Assembly: GCA_038521825.1 (NCBI GenBank)
Contig: JBCBKL010000004.1
Location: 62,001-126,000 of the forward strand
Direction: 5' to 3'
Origin: JBCBKL01 sp038521825
GTDB taxonomy: Bacteria; Pseudomonadota; Alphaproteobacteria; Rhodobacterales; Rhodobacteraceae
DNA length: 64,000 bases
Shown here: one piece after another, positions 11,571 to 20,024 of the stretch
Layout of the letters: each line of letters begins with the position of its first letter
Position numbering within the stretch: position 1 is the stretch's first letter
The notes under the pieces: generated by a model
What the model was told of the DNA's origin: nothing
The model's database searches: none
What the model saw: only the letters and a program-made list of their open reading frames with translations
Translations under genes and position numbers: made by a program

Positions 11571-11599
11571 CTCCTATCTCTGCATCAGAACGATAGGAG
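11571..11599 (+). promoter_or_regulatory. Hairpin that would mask the ribosome binding site of the next gene
   Basis: CTCCTATC (11571-11578) is perfectly complementary to GATAGGAG (11592-11599), with a 13-base loop. The right arm is the Shine-Dalgarno sequence (TAGGAG) of the gene starting at 11606. If folded in RNA, the SD would be buried. A thermosensor-like or other translational control is an inference; the complementarity itself is read directly. Confidence 0.45.
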
Positions 11600-11605
11600 T
11601 TTAAG

Positions 11606-12004
11606 ATGCGTGGAAAGATCTTTTTGGCGACATGTATCGCCCTCACCGTAACGGCGGCTGATGCCCGTCGCTTTGGCGACCCTTTGACAGCCCGCCCGAT
11701 TTCAGCAACGGAATTTGAAGTCATTCATGAACGGTTCACCACCAACCGCGACGTCTGGTGCGCTGCAGGTGAATTTGCCCGCGACCAACTGGGACTGGGT
11801 CGCGCCCGGCTTTACCTGACCGCGGGCAAAAGCCCCGCCACCACGTTGCCCGGCCAGCAGAGCTATAAATTCACGACCGAAGCGATCCCCGAAGCCTTTC
11901 AGAGCTATTCGGTCATCATCAACCGGGCTGGTGCGAATATGAGCGTCGGTGCGGCGAGGAATACCTGCTATCAGCCCTACGAACTGGACCGCACCCGGAA
12001 CTGA
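11606..12004 (+). CDS. Secreted protein of unknown function
   Basis: A 132-residue protein with an N-terminal signal peptide (MRGKIFLATCIALTVTAADA). The mature domain has two cysteines (DVWCAAGEFARDQLG and ARNTCYQPYEL), suggesting one periplasmic disulfide. The pattern WCAAGEFA...LGLGRARLYL is probably a conserved Rhodobacteraceae family, but no function was recognised. The start at 11606 is supported by TAGGAG 6 bases upstream, which lies inside the hairpin described above. Confidence 0.8.
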   Translation: MRGKIFLATCIALTVTAADARRFGDPLTARPISATEFEVIHERFTTNRDVWCAAGEFARDQLGLGRARLYLTAGKSPATTLPGQQSYKFTTEAIPEAFQSYSVIINRAGANMSVGAARNTCYQPYELDRTRN

Positions 12005-12020
12005 CGGCTAGAAGTCGCGT

Positions 12021-12437
12021 GTGAAAACGATATTTGAGATCACCACACGCGGCCCCGGCCTCTATGAGTTTACCGGGCAAGTGGCGGGTTGGCTTGACGG
12101 TGCGGCGGATGGCCTTCTGACCCTGTTCATCCGCCACACCTCGGCTTCGTTGCTGATCCAGGAAAACGCGGACCCGAGCGTGCAGATCGATCTGTTGGCC
12201 TATCTCGACCGCCTGGCTCCGCCAGCGGACGATCCTGCGATGGCTTATCTGCGCCACCGACAGGAAGGCCCCGATGACATGCCCGCTCATATCAAGGCCG
12301 CGCTTTTGCCGGTCAGTCTGCAGATCCCGGTCGATAGGGGGCGCATGGTGCTGGGCACCTGGCAGGGCATCTATCTGGTCGAGCATCGAACCCACCCGCA
12401 TCGCCGTGAAATTGCTGCACATTTTGGCAGCATATAA
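12021..12437 (+). CDS. YjbQ family protein (UPF0047)
   Basis: A 138-residue cytoplasmic protein with the UPF0047 hallmarks LFIRHTSASLLIQENADPSV (around residues 34-53) and the C-terminal GTWQGIYLVEHR. Members form compact trimers, and some have weak thiamine phosphate synthase activity in vitro. The physiological role is unsettled, so no gene-specific function is assigned. A GTG start at 12021 is used, 16 bases after the previous stop. Confidence 0.9.
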   Translation: MKTIFEITTRGPGLYEFTGQVAGWLDGAADGLLTLFIRHTSASLLIQENADPSVQIDLLAYLDRLAPPADDPAMAYLRHRQEGPDDMPAHIKAALLPVSLQIPVDRGRMVLGTWQGIYLVEHRTHPHRREIAAHFGSI

Positions 12438-12554
12438 CGCCTGATCTAGCGGCTGAAATTGCCCTCTACCCAAAGTTTTGAGAAGCCCCTATAGTCCTAG
12501 TCAATCGGGGGATACGCCCGACTAAAGGCGGGAATTTCAAAGGGGACGAGCCAC

Positions 12555-13022
12555 ATGCGCTGCCCATTTTGCGGAAATATCGACACTCAAGTGAAAGACA
12601 GCCGTCCGGCAGAGGATCACGTTTCGATCCGGCGGCGGCGCTTTTGCCCGGCCTGTGGCGGGCGATTCACGACGTATGAACGGGTTCAGCTGCGCGATCT
12701 GGTTGTTATCAAGTCAAACGGCAAGCGCGAGGATTTCGACCGCGACAAGCTCGAACGTTCGATCCGCATCTCGATGCAGAAGCGCCCGGTCGAGCCTGAG
12801 CGGATCGATCAGATGATTTCGGGCATCGTGCGCCGCCTTGAAAGCATGGGCGAGACAGATATCCCCTCCAAGACTATCGGCGAAATCGTGATGGAAGCCT
12901 TGGCGCGGATCGACACCGTTGCCTACGTCCGCTTTGCCAGCGTCTACAAGAATTTCCAGGCGGCTGACGATTTCGACAAGTTCGTCAGCGAATTGCGACC
13001 CGAAGCCCAAGCCGAAGAGTGA
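12555..13022 (+). CDS. nrdR: Transcriptional repressor NrdR
   Basis: A 155-residue regulator of ribonucleotide reductase genes. The N-terminal zinc ribbon is MRCPFCGNIDTQVKDSRP...RRRFCPACGGRFTTYERV, and the rest is the ATP-cone domain that senses dATP/ATP. It is followed by ribD with a GTGA overlap. The nrdR-ribD pairing is common in bacteria and marks the start of the riboflavin operon here. The 117 bases upstream must hold the promoter, but no convincing -35/-10 pair was found. Confidence 0.96.
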   Translation: MRCPFCGNIDTQVKDSRPAEDHVSIRRRRFCPACGGRFTTYERVQLRDLVVIKSNGKREDFDRDKLERSIRISMQKRPVEPERIDQMISGIVRRLESMGETDIPSKTIGEIVMEALARIDTVAYVRFASVYKNFQAADDFDKFVSELRPEAQAEE

Positions 13023-14128
13023 GCGCAGAGGCCGACAGCCGGTTCATGGCGATGGCCCTGTCGTTGGGCCGGCGAGGGCAGGGAAGTACCTGGCCCAACC
13101 CGGCCGTTGGCTGCGTCATCGTGCAGGAGGGTCGCATCGTTGGCCGGGGTTGGACCCGGCCGGGCGGTCGCCCCCATGCCGAAACCGAGGCGTTGGCGCA
13201 GGCCGCCCGCGCTGCGGCCGGTGCGACCGCTTATGTCAGTCTCGAACCTTGCGCCCATCACGGTCAGACCCCGCCCTGCGCCCAGGCCCTGATCGATGCG
13301 CGTCTCAGTCGGGTCGTGATCACGATGCGCGATCCCGATCCGCGCACGGCGGGGCAGGGCGTGGCGATGTTGCGCGACGCTGGGATCGCCGTTGCTGAGG
13401 GCGTGCTGGCCGAAGAGGCCGCGCGTGATCATGCAGGGTTCGTCCTGCGGATCGCGGAAGGCCGCCCGATGGTCACCCTGAAACTTGCCAGCAGCTTTGA
13501 TGGCCGGATCGCGACTGGAACGGGCGAAAGCAAATGGATCACGGGGCCGGAGGCGCGCCGGGCGGTCCACGTGATGCGGGCCCGCCATGATGCGGTGATG
13601 GTGGGTGCCGGGACGGCGCGGCAGGATGATCCTTCGCTCACCGTCAGGGATATCGGGGTCGACCGGCAGCCTTTGAGGGTTGTGATTTCGCGCAGGCTCG
13701 ATCTGCCGTTGATGAGCCAACTTGCCACCTCGGCGCGGGACGTGCCGGTGGTGTTGTGTCACGGTACCGGTGCCGATCCTCACCTGATCGAAACGTGGCA
13801 GGGTCTGGGCGCGACGCTTTTGCCCTGTGCGACCAAGGGCAGTCAGCTTGATCCGGCGGATGTGCTGCGCCGGTTGGGCGATCATGGCCTGACGCGTGTT
13901 TTCTGCGAAGGGGGTAGCGCGCTTGCGGCATCGCTGATCGACGCGCGGCTCGTTGACGAACTGGTTGGGTTTACCGCTGGTGTTACGATCGGTGCCGAAG
14001 GCCTACCCAATATCGGCGCTCTGGGTCTTGGGCGGCTCAGTGAAGCAGTGCGCTTCACGCTGCGCGAAAGCCGACCCGTCGGTCCGGATCTGATGCATGT
14101 CTGGACGCGCTCAGCGCCAGAGGGCTGA
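13019..14128 (+). CDS. ribD: Bifunctional riboflavin biosynthesis deaminase/reductase
   Basis: A 369-residue enzyme for steps two and three of the riboflavin pathway. The N-terminal deaminase has the zinc site PHAETEAL and PCAHHGQTPPC (about residues 57-95). The C-terminal reductase contains LKLASSFDGRIATGTGESKWITG and the late GGSALAASLI segment. It starts with GTG overlapping the nrdR stop. Its last 18 bases overlap the 3' end of the convergent kpsC gene. The rest of the pathway continues at ribE, 4.7 kb downstream beyond the opposite-strand capsule genes. Confidence 0.96.
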   Translation: MSAEADSRFMAMALSLGRRGQGSTWPNPAVGCVIVQEGRIVGRGWTRPGGRPHAETEALAQAARAAAGATAYVSLEPCAHHGQTPPCAQALIDARLSRVVITMRDPDPRTAGQGVAMLRDAGIAVAEGVLAEEAARDHAGFVLRIAEGRPMVTLKLASSFDGRIATGTGESKWITGPEARRAVHVMRARHDAVMVGAGTARQDDPSLTVRDIGVDRQPLRVVISRRLDLPLMSQLATSARDVPVVLCHGTGADPHLIETWQGLGATLLPCATKGSQLDPADVLRRLGDHGLTRVFCEGGSALAASLIDARLVDELVGFTAGVTIGAEGLPNIGALGLGRLSEAVRFTLRESRPVGPDLMHVWTRSAPEG

Positions 14129-16099
14129 CTGGCTGGCAAAAAGGCCCTGCAGTTTCGAAAGGCCCCGATTGAAAGGCCCCGGCTTCGGAATGTCCAGTTC
14201 GATCAGCCGCTCGACGATCACCTCAACGGGGCAGGGCAGGCCGGTCTTGGGGTCGCGATAGCGCGGATAGTCGATCAGGGTCGCATGGACGAGACCCGGC
14301 AGCGAAACCTGGACATTGCGGCGATCGGGGATCTCGCCCAGTTCCTCTGTCAGGCCCCAGCCCGCATAAAATGGCGCGCCGGTGACGACCACGTGGATCC
14401 CGCGTAGAAGGGCCTCGAAACCCGCGAGCGATGTCATGGTCCAGACGCTGTCGACCTGGCCCAACAGAGTCGCGATATCCGTCTGTTCGGCCACCAGATC
14501 GGCGAGCGCGGCGGCATCCATTGGACCCGTGCGCAGACCTGCCTCGACATCCGGGTGGGGCTTGTAGATCAGGAAATCATCGGGATGCCGATCCCGCGCG
14601 GCAGCGACCAGATCTTCGTTGGTGCGGATGGATCCCGCGCCGAGATCGACCGAGGCATCGTTTTCTACCTGACCGATCACAAGGACGCGCTTGCCCTGTG
14701 GCAGCACGTGCGCCTTGCCGCCCAGATTGTACTTGCTGAGGCCCCCGGAGGTCAGAGCGGTGATCAGCCGTTCGGCGCGACGGGCCTGATCAGGGCGAAG
14801 CTCGGCGCGGGCGCGGATGAGGCTCTCAAGATCGCTGGGACCGGACGGATCGTAGTAGATGCCTTGCCGATCCAGAACCAGCGACAGCGGCGGGATCAAT
14901 TCAGCCCCCAGGCCCCTTGAGCGCAGAAAACCATCCTCGACCCGAACCGCCACGGTATGATGATCGTCCGCCTTACTGGCCCAGACCATCCATGGCCGCG
15001 CTTCGGCCTTGGCCTTGGCCGGATCGTTTTCGAAGGCGACCGCGCGGGATCCGCCAAAGAACTGCTGCATATGGTGCCGCTTCCACATTCGGATCTCGCT
15101 TGCGACCCAACCGCGTTGATCCTCGCGCCAGGCCCGGGTTTCGGCCGCCAGCGCCTCGACCGCCGTTTCGAAATCGCAGATCTGGTCCCGGTGCGGATCG
15201 TGCCACGTGGGATAGAGCAGCATTGCACCCGCAAAAAGCTGCGCACGTGTCAGGTTGCGCTGGCGGCGGTAGACGGGGGTTTCGTCGCTGGTTAGGCCCC
15301 AGCCCGCATAGAAGGGCTGGCCAAAGACCCGAGGCTTGTGCCCGGCCAGAATGGCCTCGAACCCGAATTGCGAGGAAACGGTGTAAACGCCGACGGCCCC
15401 ATCCAGCAGCCGCCACGGGCTGATGGCCCCGTCGTAGAACGACACTCGGTCTGACGTATCCTGCGCTTCGAAATATCCGTCGCGCAGCCCGGCCTTGGTT
15501 TCAGGATGGGTCTTGATCAGGATCGGCGCGCCGGGGTTTTCCTCTTGCGCGACAAAGAGCATCTCAAGGAACCGGTTGCGATCGGCCTTACTGGCCGTGA
15601 CCGCTGCATCGTCGCGCGTCTGATCTATCACCAGCACATAGCCCGGATCGGGTGCGTCGATATCGGCATCGAACGCGGTGTACTTGGTCAGGTGCGTTTC
15701 CTGCAGGCGCGTAATCCCGGCTCTTGCCCGGTCCAGCAACACCGTATCGTCCAATGGGTGGGTGGCGAGGATCGTCTCGAGGTCCGAGGGTTGCGTTGGG
15801 TCGAAATGCACACCCTGCTTGTCGATCATCAGGCCGAGCGGTGGCGCACCGGTCCGCCCCGGCATGAGCGAACGCAGGAACGCATCCTCGATCCGGATGA
15901 TATCGGTGCCATGCTTGTCGGCGGCGGTCTCACCCCGATGCGATGTCGGGCTCTTGCCCCAGACACCGACCAGATCCCCCTCGGTCGGGCGACCGATACG
16001 GATCTCGTAGCCCGCGAGATCAAGAATGCGTCGAACCCGTCTTTGGGTCAGGAAGCCAAGGTTATAGACATAGAGGCGCGCCCGGTCCGCCTTAACCAA
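14111..16099 (-). CDS. kpsC: KpsC-type capsule polysaccharide Kdo transferase, two domains
   Basis: A 662-residue protein made of two homologous halves. Each half ends in a block containing GFEA(I/L)L and PFYAGWGLT (near residues 264 and 576). In characterised group 2/ABC-dependent capsules, KpsC is a cytoplasmic dual beta-Kdo transferase that extends the Kdo linker on lyso-phosphatidylglycerol before capsule assembly. Here it would act after KpsS. The only start after the in-frame TAG of the upstream gene is TTG at 16099, separated by one codon, so the start is uncertain. It is last in a three-gene minus-strand set. Confidence 0.9.
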   Translation of the reverse strand: MVKADRARLYVYNLGFLTQRRVRRILDLAGYEIRIGRPTEGDLVGVWGKSPTSHRGETAADKHGTDIIRIEDAFLRSLMPGRTGAPPLGLMIDKQGVHFDPTQPSDLETILATHPLDDTVLLDRARAGITRLQETHLTKYTAFDADIDAPDPGYVLVIDQTRDDAAVTASKADRNRFLEMLFVAQEENPGAPILIKTHPETKAGLRDGYFEAQDTSDRVSFYDGAISPWRLLDGAVGVYTVSSQFGFEAILAGHKPRVFGQPFYAGWGLTSDETPVYRRQRNLTRAQLFAGAMLLYPTWHDPHRDQICDFETAVEALAAETRAWREDQRGWVASEIRMWKRHHMQQFFGGSRAVAFENDPAKAKAEARPWMVWASKADDHHTVAVRVEDGFLRSRGLGAELIPPLSLVLDRQGIYYDPSGPSDLESLIRARAELRPDQARRAERLITALTSGGLSKYNLGGKAHVLPQGKRVLVIGQVENDASVDLGAGSIRTNEDLVAAARDRHPDDFLIYKPHPDVEAGLRTGPMDAAALADLVAEQTDIATLLGQVDSVWTMTSLAGFEALLRGIHVVVTGAPFYAGWGLTEELGEIPDRRNVQVSLPGLVHATLIDYPRYRDPKTGLPCPVEVIVERLIELDIPKPGPFNRGLSKLQGLFASQSALWR

Positions 16100-16102
16100 G
16101 TC

Positions 16103-17236
16103 CTAGTTGCCCGCCAACTGCTGAACGCTCGCAATCGGCGTAAGCGATCCGGTCAGCAGCGATAGTGTCTTGGCCCACTGCGCATAAGGTGCTTCGGTCA
16201 CGTAAACCGTATCCTCATCGCGAATCACGAAATCGCGTGCGAGAAACAGGCCGTTGGGCTCGGTCAGGTCGAGCACATAGACCATTCGCTGATCGCCGAT
16301 CAGGTCGTCGCGGCCAAGAACCTGATTGGCCACTTCCGCCGCTTCGTTGCGCAGCACGAAAACACCGGTCGGATCCGAGGACGACGCAACAAGACCGCCC
16401 ACCTGAGCAACGGCTTCGAGCACCGAGATGGTTTGCTTTTCGAAGGGGACACGCGCCTGACTGCGGGTCGCGCCAAGGGCGGTGTAACTCCGCTGGTCTT
16501 CGTCGACAAGAATGCGGTCGCCCGGGCGCAGCGCGATATCGAGCGTCGGATCGCTGTAAAGATCCTCGAACCAGACCTGGCCGGATTGCTGGCCGCGCAA
16601 GACCGTGATCTGCGCGATCTCGGGTTCGATCGTCACGCCGCCAGCCTTTGCGAGCATCGTGGCCAGCGTCAATGTGGACCGTTCGATGGGGTAAACGCCC
16701 TGACCGCCCACGGCTCCGATGACCGACACGGTCGAGCCGTCACCGGCAAGGCGCCGTACTTCGACCTGCGGGTCCGGGGTCTGATCGCCCAACCGGTCGG
16801 TGATGATCCGGCGGATGCCGTCTGGTGTGTTGTCGGCGGCCCGGATACGCCCGGCATATGGGACGAAGATAAAGCCCGACCCGTCGACCTGAACCTCATC
16901 GAGAATCGTCGCGTTCTGTGCTTCACCGGCCAAAAGCCCGTCATCGACGTTTTCCCAGACAGTCAGGCCCAGCACGTCGCCCGGGCGGATGACATCGGAA
17001 CCAAGCGGCGGGGCCTTTTTGAACTGATCCGAAAAGCCGACCGTTGGCATAACGGCGGTCGCCAACGTCACCCGATCATTGACCGAAACGACAAAGGCGT
17101 CACCCTGCCGCTGCACGGATCCTGCGAATATGTTGCTTTTGTTGGGGCCAACTCTGGGCAAGCCACATGCTCCGACCACCAGCAATGCACAAAGCATTGC
17201 AATGGGGCGAACCCATGGAGCCTTTCTTACCGTCAC
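16103..17236 (-). CDS. Polysaccharide export lipoprotein, Wza/KpsD (OPX) family
   Basis: A 377-residue outer-membrane polysaccharide export protein. The N terminus carries a lipoprotein signal with lipobox VVGAC at about residues 20-24. A Poly_export domain follows (VIRPGDVLGLTVWENV and VDGSGFIFVPYAGRIRA), then SLBB-type repeats (VSVIGAVGGQGVYPIE and the later TISVLEAVAQVGGL). The family forms the outer-membrane translocation channel for capsule or exopolysaccharide. A GTG start at 17236 is supported by GGAG 8 bases upstream. Inner-membrane ABC partners (KpsMTE-like) are not in the window. Confidence 0.92.
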   Translation of the reverse strand: MTVRKAPWVRPIAMLCALLVVGACGLPRVGPNKSNIFAGSVQRQGDAFVVSVNDRVTLATAVMPTVGFSDQFKKAPPLGSDVIRPGDVLGLTVWENVDDGLLAGEAQNATILDEVQVDGSGFIFVPYAGRIRAADNTPDGIRRIITDRLGDQTPDPQVEVRRLAGDGSTVSVIGAVGGQGVYPIERSTLTLATMLAKAGGVTIEPEIAQITVLRGQQSGQVWFEDLYSDPTLDIALRPGDRILVDEDQRSYTALGATRSQARVPFEKQTISVLEAVAQVGGLVASSSDPTGVFVLRNEAAEVANQVLGRDDLIGDQRMVYVLDLTEPNGLFLARDFVIRDEDTVYVTEAPYAQWAKTLSLLTGSLTPIASVQQLAGN

Positions 17237-17348
17237 TGTGTGGTCTCCTCGACCAAGTTATTCCCTGCCCCGATCGTTCTGTCGACCATCGGTTTTCGGC
17301 CAAACCTAACAAAGCGTTAGTGGCAAATCCACCACATTACCAGCCCCG

Positions 17349-18662
17349 TCACTCAACCGCCGATAAGTGTTGCCTTGGTGTCGCGGCGCCTCGAACCAGT
17401 GCGTCATAGGGATCACAGGGGGAAAGAATCATGTCGACGACCAGCCTGAGCAGCTGCCGCCGTCCGCGTGCCGAATAGAAGCTGCCGGGAATCTGGCTGG
17501 TTTCAAGCAGGTAGCGTCTGAACTCACGATAGGCGCGGGCATCGGGGCGCATGGGCGCGGCAAAGAACGACCGGAGAGGTTGATCGGATACAAAGGCATC
17601 CTTGGCATAGACGGCGCGTCCGAACGCTTTCAGCGGAATGCCGCGCCACAATGCCTGTTGGCCCGCGGTCGAATTGACGGTTACGGTGCTGCGCACATCG
17701 TTCAGAAGGCGGGCGAGCTTGCCACCGCGGACAAAATGCACCCGGTTTTCGATACCGCGCGCCTTGGCGATCGCTTTGATCTTGGGTCTCAGCGGCACCC
17801 GTCCGTCTTCCAGCGGATGCGCCTTGAACACCAGATGGTGATGGATCGGTGCACCGGCAGCGAAGCCGTCGACCACCGTCTCAAGAAATTCGTCGATGGA
17901 CGCAAAGGGCGAATGGTTGCGGAAATTGCTGTCATGCGCGAGCTGCAGAAGCACGAGATGGTAGGGGAAGCCGCCGCGCAGAATCTGGCGCGTGGCGCGG
18001 AAGCGGTCGATAGCATGTGTCGGCAAGAGCAGAAGTCGCATGAGGTAAAGACGGAATTCGCGTGCGACGCTGACCTCCCGATGGGATCTGAACCCCCTGT
18101 ATGTCCAGTTCAGAAACAGGATGCAGCCATGATAAATCGCACCATACCAGATATGTTCGCGGGTATCGCCCCAATGGGCGGGCGGCAGCGGCGCTTCGAT
18201 GTCGGACCGATCGAGCGCAGCCTCCATCATGGGTAGCGTCATGTCGATCAGGCGCGAATTGCCGTTCGATCCGTCCCTCTCATAGGTCGCCCAATAGGGC
18301 CGCAGATACCCCTCTTCGAAGACATGGATCGTGATGCCCCTTGCCCGCGCCTGTTCAATTGCCTTGGTGTGGATCCCCCGCGTGTCGCCGTAAAGAATGA
18401 TGTCGGTGACGGCCTTGTCGTCCAGCAGGTGCGCCAGGGTTTCGCCCCAGTCCTCGGGCTTGCCGCGATAGGGAATGTAGGTGCTGCGGTCGCGCCAGAA
18501 CGCGCGGTCGCCCGCATTGAAACCGACCCGCCAGACAGTGCCGCCAGCTGTTTGCAGGATCTGGCCAAGGCGATAGAAAAAGGGGCCGTGTGGTCCTTGC
18601 AGAAACAGAAAGACCCGGCCCCGTGCGGATTGCGCATTCATGTCCGGACTGTATCGCGGCAT
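17349..18662 (-). CDS. kpsS: KpsS-type capsule polysaccharide Kdo transferase
   Basis: A 437-residue protein of the capsule biosynthesis family. It has the opening FLFLQGPHGPFFYRLGQIL, FEEGYLRPYWATYERDG near residue 117, and VTVNSTAGQQALWRGIPLKAFG near residue 325. KpsS adds the first Kdo to lyso-phosphatidylglycerol in ABC-dependent capsule assembly. It is the first gene of the minus-strand capsule set, divergent from ribE with 133 bases between. ATG at 18662 is used; ATG at 18641 is an alternative with an equally weak ribosome binding site. Confidence 0.88.
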   Translation of the reverse strand: MPRYSPDMNAQSARGRVFLFLQGPHGPFFYRLGQILQTAGGTVWRVGFNAGDRAFWRDRSTYIPYRGKPEDWGETLAHLLDDKAVTDIILYGDTRGIHTKAIEQARARGITIHVFEEGYLRPYWATYERDGSNGNSRLIDMTLPMMEAALDRSDIEAPLPPAHWGDTREHIWYGAIYHGCILFLNWTYRGFRSHREVSVAREFRLYLMRLLLLPTHAIDRFRATRQILRGGFPYHLVLLQLAHDSNFRNHSPFASIDEFLETVVDGFAAGAPIHHHLVFKAHPLEDGRVPLRPKIKAIAKARGIENRVHFVRGGKLARLLNDVRSTVTVNSTAGQQALWRGIPLKAFGRAVYAKDAFVSDQPLRSFFAAPMRPDARAYREFRRYLLETSQIPGSFYSARGRRQLLRLVVDMILSPCDPYDALVRGAATPRQHLSAVE

Positions 18663-18795
18663 CCGTTAACCTGCTCTTAATCCAAGCCCGATTGAGCGAT
18701 TATTGTAGATGCAAACCGTGGCATGCAAGAGGCGCCCTTGCGGCAGCACGCTGCACCCGCTACCTCCTTCGAAGATGTGACAAAAAGGGCAACAG

Positions 18796-19383
18796 ATGTT
18801 CACAGGCATCATCACTGACGTCGGCACCGTCATGCACCTGAAACAGGAGGGCGACCTGCGGGTGCGAATCCAGACGGCCTATGACACCGGCGGGATCGAC
18901 ATGGGCGCATCCATCGCATCGGATGGCGTTTGCCTGACCGTCGTTGATCTGGGCCCCGACTGGTACGATGTGCAGATCAGTGCCGAGACAGCGGACAAAA
19001 CCAATATCGGCCGCTGGTCCGAAGGCAGCCGCGTCAATCTCGAAAGGGCGCTGCGGGTGGGTGATGAGCTGGGCGGCCACATCGTGTCGGGTCACGTCGA
19101 TGGCGTTGCCGAGGTGGTCAGCGTCGTGGAAGAGGGCGATAGCACCCGCGTTCAGCTTCGAGCGCCTGCCGATCTGGCACGGTTCATCGCGCCCAAGGGT
19201 TCGGTCGCGCTCAACGGCACATCGCTCACGGTGAACGAGGTGCAGGGTGATATATTCGGCATCAACTTCATCCCCCATACCAAGGCCGTCACGACGTGGG
19301 GCGATGTGGTAGAGGGCGATCTGGTCAATCTCGAGATCGACACGCTAGCCCGCTATGTCGCGCGGTTGGCAGAGGCCTCATGA
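18796..19383 (+). CDS. ribE: Riboflavin synthase subunit alpha
   Basis: A 195-residue enzyme with the two lumazine-binding barrels. The N-terminal MFTGIITDVGTV is diagnostic, and the tandem cores include GVCLTVVD and, in the second half, GTSLTVNEV. It dismutates 6,7-dimethyl-8-ribityllumazine to riboflavin. It resumes the rib operon after the capsule insertion and overlaps the next gene by 4 bases. No FMN riboswitch was recognised in the 133-base upstream gap, so this part of the pathway probably has its own promoter there. Confidence 0.97.
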   Translation: MFTGIITDVGTVMHLKQEGDLRVRIQTAYDTGGIDMGASIASDGVCLTVVDLGPDWYDVQISAETADKTNIGRWSEGSRVNLERALRVGDELGGHIVSGHVDGVAEVVSVVEEGDSTRVQLRAPADLARFIAPKGSVALNGTSLTVNEVQGDIFGINFIPHTKAVTTWGDVVEGDLVNLEIDTLARYVARLAEAS

Positions 19384-19946
19384 CCGGGGGTATTGGCCAC
19401 AACCAGGGGCCCACTCTCGAACGCGGCCAGACCATGCGCGCTTACCAGTGGCGGCGGGCGCAAAAGGCGCTGATGCCCCGGACGATCCCCCTGATGATCG
19501 TCAAGATGCGGGTGAAACGGGCGGCTGAGCTGGGGATGGATTACAAGGCCTATGCCGCGATCCGGCAGGCTACGGGCCGTGACATCTGCGGGCTTTTGTT
19601 CTCGTCGAATGCGCTGCGGATCATTGGTGGCGATGCTGCGATGCCGCGCGACCGCGCCAAGGCGCTTGAGGCGCTGCGCGGCGCTGATCGGCTGGCGTTG
19701 GTACACCGTCCACTGCAGCCTGAACAGATCGCCGCGGCCAACCCGATGCTCGACGCAACAGGTCTGGCGCCCGACATCACTACAAGCTGGCGGGCGATGC
19801 ATCAGCGGCTCAGGGCCTTCGTGACCGATCGGCAGCTTGTGGGCGATCAGGTTGTTATCGTTGGCGACACCAGCCTCGAAGCCGAGTGGCACGCGGCCGC
19901 CCGCGCTGCGGGCTATCTCTCGGCAGAACGATACTTCTGCGCCTGA
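19380..19946 (+). CDS. Conserved GIGHNxGP protein of unknown function
   Basis: A 188-residue cytoplasmic protein translationally coupled to ribE (ATGA overlap). The N terminus MTGGIGHNQGPTL contains the GIGHNxGP motif found at the start of many unrelated alphaproteobacterial and phage proteins. The centre is basic and helical (RRAQKALMPRTIPLMIVKMRVKR in pieces), and the C-terminal part reads VVIVGDTSLEAEW. No enzyme family was recognised. Its position between ribE and ribBA suggests a link to flavin synthesis or simply operon co-expression; neither is shown. Confidence 0.8.
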   Translation: MTGGIGHNQGPTLERGQTMRAYQWRRAQKALMPRTIPLMIVKMRVKRAAELGMDYKAYAAIRQATGRDICGLLFSSNALRIIGGDAAMPRDRAKALEALRGADRLALVHRPLQPEQIAAANPMLDATGLAPDITTSWRAMHQRLRAFVTDRQLVGDQVVIVGDTSLEAEWHAAARAAGYLSAERYFCA

Positions 19947-20024
19947 GCCGCTTCGTTCCGTCACGCTGGAATTGAGCGGCTTTAGGGGTTATCTGCCCAG
20001 CATCATCATGCAAAGGCTGCCCTT

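Noticed and set aside
18663..18795. Possible FMN riboswitch before ribE
   Set aside because: No conserved FMN-aptamer segments could be found on the plus strand.
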